Of a DNA stretch of 7,674 nt, positions 5,203 to 7,674 are shown one piece after another. The notes under the pieces were generated by a model. It worked only from the letters and a program-made list of their open reading frames with translations, was not told where the DNA came from and made no database searches. The stretch is from Microcaldota archaeon (GTDB taxonomy: Archaea; Micrarchaeota; Micrarchaeia; Micrarchaeales; Micrarchaeaceae), in assembly GCA_013330215.1 (NCBI GenBank), contig DUIS01000053.1, positions 1 through 7,674 of the forward strand, in the 5' to 3' direction. Each line of letters begins with the position of its first letter. Positions within the stretch are counted from its first letter, which is position 1. A program made the position numbers and the translations under genes.

Positions 5203-5970
5203 ATGTCGACAATTTCGATAGCGAATAGCCCGCAGCCTATGCTCTTTCCGTCAATAGTGAGGGAGGAGCTTGCCGAACTTGCAAAAGGGACGCTACCGCC
5301 GATCAACAGGACAGACCTAATAAGATTTGAGCTCAGGTCAAAGCTGCGCAGGCCGCCTGCCGATTCGTTTGGGTCGATCATGATTCTCGAAGAGCAGCTT
5401 TATCGCGGCTCAAGGAGGCCTGGGCAGACCGTCTTTAGGGAATCATCTGTCACTTTCATAGCTGGAGTATTTTTGTGCCTTGATAAAGAATCTGCGAAAA
5501 GCTATGCGGTGAATGGGGCCGGAATACCGCTAAGGGAGGAACTGAAGGCAAATCCCCCTGTTGTTTACACTTGCTCTATAGAAAAACTAAATCTGCTTGA
5601 TCTGAGGACCAAAGTGAATGTTGATACCACGGTGAAGGGTTTTGCACACTTCCTGAATAGGGTATTGAGATTGGATTCGCTTCCTCTTCTGGCGTCGTTG
5701 GACAGGAACTGGACTGAGGAAGAGGCGCGCATACTTTCGAATGAATCGTTGTTCGGAGAGTTGGTTGGCTCCGTATGCCTGTCCAAAGACTCGGGTGGAA
5801 TGCTCAGCAAGATGCAGAAAAAGCTGAATGGCACCTTTGCAGAGTACCTTATCGCCTTTGGCCTTGACGGAGTAATAACCGAGGACCGCGACCTGATTGT
5901 TTTCGACGCAGACAAGGTAAAGATAACTGGTGGGATGCAGGTAGATCCCAGGCTCAGGTCCTTTTCTTAG
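5203..5970 (+). CDS. Putative ADP-ribosyltransferase-like protein
   Basis: This soluble 255-residue protein has no signal peptide or membrane segment. Three blocks appear in the order typical of ADP-ribosyltransferase-fold enzymes and toxins: LYRGSRRPGQTVF (66-78), VFLCLDKESAKSYA (89-102), and a final GLDGVITEDRDLIVFD (220-235) ahead of a beta-strand VKI. Between them lies CSIEKLNLLDL (124-134), a strand common in such folds. The R in LYRG would be the NAD-binding residue of the first motif; acidic residues in VITED or DRD are candidates for the last motif, but the exact catalytic Glu is unclear. If active it would transfer ADP-ribose from NAD+ to an unknown target. The resemblance is motif-level only, and a RES-type or other NAD-handling fold is possible. 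The ATG at 5203 fits the TATA-like box at 5166. Its codons look less G/C-ending than those of the TatD-family gene. Confidence 0.5.
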   Translation: MSTISIANSPQPMLFPSIVREELAELAKGTLPPINRTDLIRFELRSKLRRPPADSFGSIMILEEQLYRGSRRPGQTVFRESSVTFIAGVFLCLDKESAKSYAVNGAGIPLREELKANPPVVYTCSIEKLNLLDLRTKVNVDTTVKGFAHFLNRVLRLDSLPLLASLDRNWTEEEARILSNESLFGELVGSVCLSKDSGGMLSKMQKKLNGTFAEYLIAFGLDGVITEDRDLIVFDADKVKITGGMQVDPRLRSFS

Positions 5971-5986
5971 TGCTCAGGACAGAAGA

Positions 5987-5994
5987 TATTTATA
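5987..5994 (+). promoter_or_regulatory. TATA-like box for the 138-residue gene
   Basis: TATTTATA, within GATATTTATACC, is centred to give a start near 6017, about 11 nt before the GTG at 6028. The gene therefore appears to be transcribed separately from the ADP-ribosyltransferase-like gene only 57 nt upstream. Confidence 0.5.
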
Positions 5995-6018
5995 CCAGAA
6001 ACGCCATAATTATAATCG

Positions 6019-6023
6019 GGTGG
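6019..6023 (+). promoter_or_regulatory. Shine-Dalgarno site GGTGG deciding a GTG start
   Basis: GGTGG lies 4 nt before GTG 6028. An overlapping ATG at 6026 opens a frame that stops after three codons (ATG TGG CTG TGA), so GTG is the start of the long frame. Confidence 0.5.
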
Positions 6024-6027
6024 TAAT

Positions 6028-6444
6028 GTGGCTGTGAGAACTGCGGATTCGAGGCGTGCAGCTGAGGAGGGGATAGCCGAATCCATGCGCGGAATCGGCT
6101 CGATAACCTTTCTTGCGGAATACACTGCAAACGCAGGCAGCGTAAGAATCGCCAGAAAGGTGCGTGCAAAAATCAGCGACGCATTCCTGCTCATTAACGG
6201 CGCGGTAACCGAATTAAAAATAGCTCCGGATCCGCGTGCGCTTCTGCGCAGAGATGATGGCGAGCAGGATCATGGCTCTAGAGACCTGCTTTGGATGGCA
6301 GAAACAGGCATTGTGCTGGAATCCAGGAAGGTCGTTGGAAGGATGGGCGGCCTGGGAGGCAAAATAGAGGAAACAGAAGTGGAATTCAATGCAGACCTGG
6401 CACTGCTTAGGGGAAGGACTGAGGACACAGTGGCTATTGCTTAG
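6028..6444 (+). CDS. Hypothetical protein, 138 residues
   Basis: I do not recognise this protein. It is soluble, without signal peptide or membrane helices. The N-terminal part is rich in Arg/Ala (AVRTADSRRAAEEGIAESM), the middle has alternating hydrophobic residues suggesting beta-strands (SITFLAEYTA, DAFLLINGAVTELKI), and a charged stretch RRDDGEQDHGSRD (74-86) is probably an exposed loop. The second half contains a glycine-rich GRMGGLGGKIEETEVEF (104-120). The pattern does not match a nucleotide-binding P-loop. It has its own TATA-like box and GGTGG site, which supports it being real. It follows the ADP-ribosyltransferase-like gene by 57 nt on the same strand and overlaps the opposing winged-helix-like gene by 11 bp at its 3' end. 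A partner or immunity role to its neighbour is only a hypothesis. Confidence 0.65.
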   Translation: MAVRTADSRRAAEEGIAESMRGIGSITFLAEYTANAGSVRIARKVRAKISDAFLLINGAVTELKIAPDPRALLRRDDGEQDHGSRDLLWMAETGIVLESRKVVGRMGGLGGKIEETEVEFNADLALLRGRTEDTVAIA

Positions 6445-6446
6445 CC
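6432..6446. repeat. Inverted repeat GGCTA-N5-TAGCC over both convergent stops
   Basis: GGCTA (6432-6436) and TAGCC (6442-6446) are perfect inverted copies around TTGCT. The plus-strand gene stops with TAG at 6442-6444 and the minus-strand gene with TAG read from 6436-6434, so each arm holds one stop codon. The transcripts can each form a 5-bp hairpin at their coding ends. There is no T run on either side, so terminator function is doubtful. Confidence 0.6.
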
Positions 6447-6877
6447 TCGCTTTCAGAACCTGACATTTGGTCTCTTGTGACGCCACCGCGCTTCTGCTGC
6501 TTCTCCATCTTGGCGTTTGCGAACTGCACCGATAGGTCCTCCTCGTTCTGGCTGTCCTGCCAAGCCTTTATGTAGGTCGCTATGTTCCTTAACGGTTTTG
6601 AGAACCTGTCCGTCATTATGTATGTGCTGTTCTCGTGTTTTAGCAGCCCCAGTGCTACTCCGAAATCCAGGTACCTCTTTGCCGTGGCTATGGGGATGTC
6701 CTTTGGCACGTTCTTGAGCCTGAGCTCCCTTGCCTTCTTTACCTCAAGGAGAAGGGTTGCGAACCTGTAAGCCTCGGTCTCGTTGTCGAAAAATATCTTC
6801 GCCACTTCCTTTACGTTCACGGACTTCAGCTTGTCCTTCAGTGGTGCGTCCTCGAATTCCCAGTACTTTATTGCCAT
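6434..6877 (-). CDS. Small winged-helix-like protein
   Basis: This soluble protein has 147 residues. Residues ~36-105 read like a winged helix-turn-helix: helices EAYRFATLLLEVKKA and the candidate recognition helix PIATAKRYLDFGVALGLLK (62-80), then a wing HENSTYIMTDRFSKPL (81-96) with the familiar 'aLGLLk...y.mTdr' rhythm of archaeal transcription factors. The last 40 residues are polar and charged, probably disordered. No specific family is recognisable and target genes are unknown; a non-DNA-binding adaptor use of the fold is possible. I chose ATG 6877 because GGTG (6887-6884) precedes it by 6 nt. GTG codons at 6892 and 6886 are in frame but lie in or next to that site. The DRG-family gene ends 33 nt upstream on the same strand, so the two may be one transcript. 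Its 3' end overlaps the convergent gene by 11 bp. Confidence 0.7.
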   Translation of the reverse strand: MAIKYWEFEDAPLKDKLKSVNVKEVAKIFFDNETEAYRFATLLLEVKKARELRLKNVPKDIPIATAKRYLDFGVALGLLKHENSTYIMTDRFSKPLRNIATYIKAWQDSQNEEDLSVQFANAKMEKQQKRGGVTRDQMSGSESEAKQ

Positions 6878-6883
6878 AGACTG

Positions 6884-6887
6884 CACC
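6884..6887 (-). promoter_or_regulatory. Shine-Dalgarno site GGTG for the winged-helix-like gene
   Basis: Minus-strand GGTG is 6 nt before ATG 6877 and settles the start in favour of this ATG over the upstream in-frame GTG codons. Confidence 0.6.
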
Positions 6888-6900
6888 TGCACGGTATGCA

Positions 6901-6908
6901 GTATATTA
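6901..6908 (-). promoter_or_regulatory. Possible internal TATA-like box
   Basis: Read on the minus strand this is TAATATAC, centred ~27 bp before ATG 6877. It could give the winged-helix-like gene its own transcript besides read-through from the DRG-family gene. It is short and lies in an A/T-rich gap, so chance is not excluded. Confidence 0.3.
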
Positions 6909-6910
6909 GC

Positions 6911-7674
6911 TCATCTATTCTTAATAAATGTTATTGTGTCTCCCTCTTTTAGTACATGCTCTGTTCCGACCCTCTGCCTGTTGAATTTTGCGCTCGGACC
7001 GCTTATATAGGCGCACTTCAGGTTGTCCAGTATCTCGGTATGCAGCTTCGCTGCTGCCTCTCCGACAGTAGATTGCGCCTTCAGTATCAGCGGCTTCGCG
7101 ATGTCTTCGTCTTTCGGCTTCAGGTAAATTGTCATTATGTTCAGGTTCCTGTATATCGCGGTCTTGAGCTTGTCGATGTTTATGTTCTGGGTCGCGCTTA
7201 TCGGCAGTACCTCGATGTTGTATTTCGAGGAGAGCGTGCCCGCCACCTTCTCGTAGTCGCTGTTCAGGTCTATCTTGTTCAGCGCGACTATGCCGCGCAT
7301 GTAGTGGTTCTTGCTTGACACGAATCCTATGAGTTCCTCTATGGTTATATTCTCGTCTATCCTTATGCGCGCGTTGTAAGTGCCGAATTCCGATATCACC
7401 ATCTGGATCTCCCTCTCCGAAAGCTTTGACCTGTTCGATTCGACGAGAAGCCCTATCGCGTTCGACGATTCGTTTATGAATATCTTTGGCTTGGGCTTGT
7501 TTATGAGAACGTTTAGCGCCTTCAGCTCGTCGAGAAGCATCTGGAGATGCACCGTCTTGTCTATGTCTATGACGAATATTATAAGGTCAGCTACCCTCAT
7601 CGCGGCTATCACCGATCTTCCGCCGCCTGCGCCCAAGTGCGCGTTCTCTATTATGCCAGGCATATCGAATATCT
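6911..7674 (-). CDS. DRG-family GTPase with TGS domain, 5' end outside window
   Basis: This is the C-terminal part (about 254 residues) of a developmentally regulated GTP-binding protein, a translation-factor-like P-loop GTPase of the Obg-HflX group that in eukaryotes (DRG1/Rbg1) associates with ribosomes. The frame is open to the window edge and begins ...IFDMPGIIENAH, so the DMPG is the G3 (DxxG-type) motif and the Met at 7663 is internal. Counting from that Met, AHLGAGGGR (8-16) is the glycine-rich switch II region, NKID (129-132) is G4 and ISAT (155-158) is G5. Between G3 and G4 is the DRG-specific insert (INKPKPKIFIN, then ISEFGTYNARIRIDENIT). Residues ~177-249 form the TGS domain, with the family signature FNRQRVGTEHVLKEGD. 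Roughly 110 residues with the P-loop are missing at the window edge only; nothing suggests a broken gene. It is followed by the winged-helix-like gene after 33 nt. Confidence 0.95.
   Translation of the reverse strand, partial: IFDMPGIIENAHLGAGGGRSVIAAMRVADLIIFVIDIDKTVHLQMLLDELKALNVLINKPKPKIFINESSNAIGLLVESNRSKLSEREIQMVISEFGTYNARIRIDENITIEELIGFVSSKNHYMRGIVALNKIDLNSDYEKVAGTLSSKYNIEVLPISATQNINIDKLKTAIYRNLNIMTIYLKPKDEDIAKPLILKAQSTVGEAAAKLHTEILDNLKCAYISGPSAKFNRQRVGTEHVLKEGDTITFIKNR

Noticed and set aside
6878..6892. GTG start at 6892 for the winged-helix-like gene
   Set aside because: It would place the GGTG Shine-Dalgarno of ATG 6877 inside the coding region; the ATG with the well-spaced site is the better start.
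7661..7663. ATG at 7663 as the start of the GTPase gene
   Set aside because: The codons before it (Ile-Phe-Asp) complete the G3 motif and the frame is open to the window edge; the gene continues outside.

Overview
The window looks like part of a compact archaeal chromosome. The evidence is an archaeal-type SecY, a DRG-family GTPase with a C-terminal TGS domain, a DUF929 thioredoxin-like protein, a tRNA-Arg(UCU) without an encoded CCA, TATA-like boxes 20-35 bp upstream of several starts, and GGTG-type Shine-Dalgarno sites complementary to the archaeal 16S 3' end. Spacing is tight: 12-nt gaps, an ATGA overlap, a convergent 11-bp overlap, and a tRNA sharing a base with a stop codon. Together with the unusual secY neighbourhood this would suit a small-genome lineage such as DPANN/Micrarchaeota, but that placement is a guess.

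Left half, minus strand (4107 to 50): a likely four-gene operon. In transcription order it encodes a membrane-anchored DUF929 protein with a CxxC motif, a four-helix membrane protein with a Cys-Gly-Cys motif (start overlaps the DUF929 stop as ATGA), a protein with a very basic N-terminal tail and a V4R domain plus a degenerate second copy, and SecY (TTG start, GGTG Shine-Dalgarno). In most archaea secY follows ribosomal protein genes; here it follows envelope and thiol-redox-type genes.

Centre, 4108-4263: a divergent promoter region. It holds a TATA-like box for the minus operon, one for the plus-strand TatD-family hydrolase, and an additional TATA-like box facing a GC-rich, hairpin-forming stretch. 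The TatD-family gene runs directly into tRNA-Arg(UCU), whose first base is the last base of the TatD stop codon.

Right half, plus strand (5203-6444): two unfamiliar genes, each with its own TATA-like box. The first shows an ADP-ribosyltransferase-like motif pattern; the second is a 138-residue protein I do not recognise. They converge on a minus-strand pair: the 3' two thirds of a DRG-family GTPase (its 5' end lies outside the window) followed by a small protein that looks like a winged helix. The convergent genes overlap by 11 bp inside a short perfect inverted repeat carrying both stop codons. I see no insertion sequence, CRISPR array, riboswitch or replication origin.
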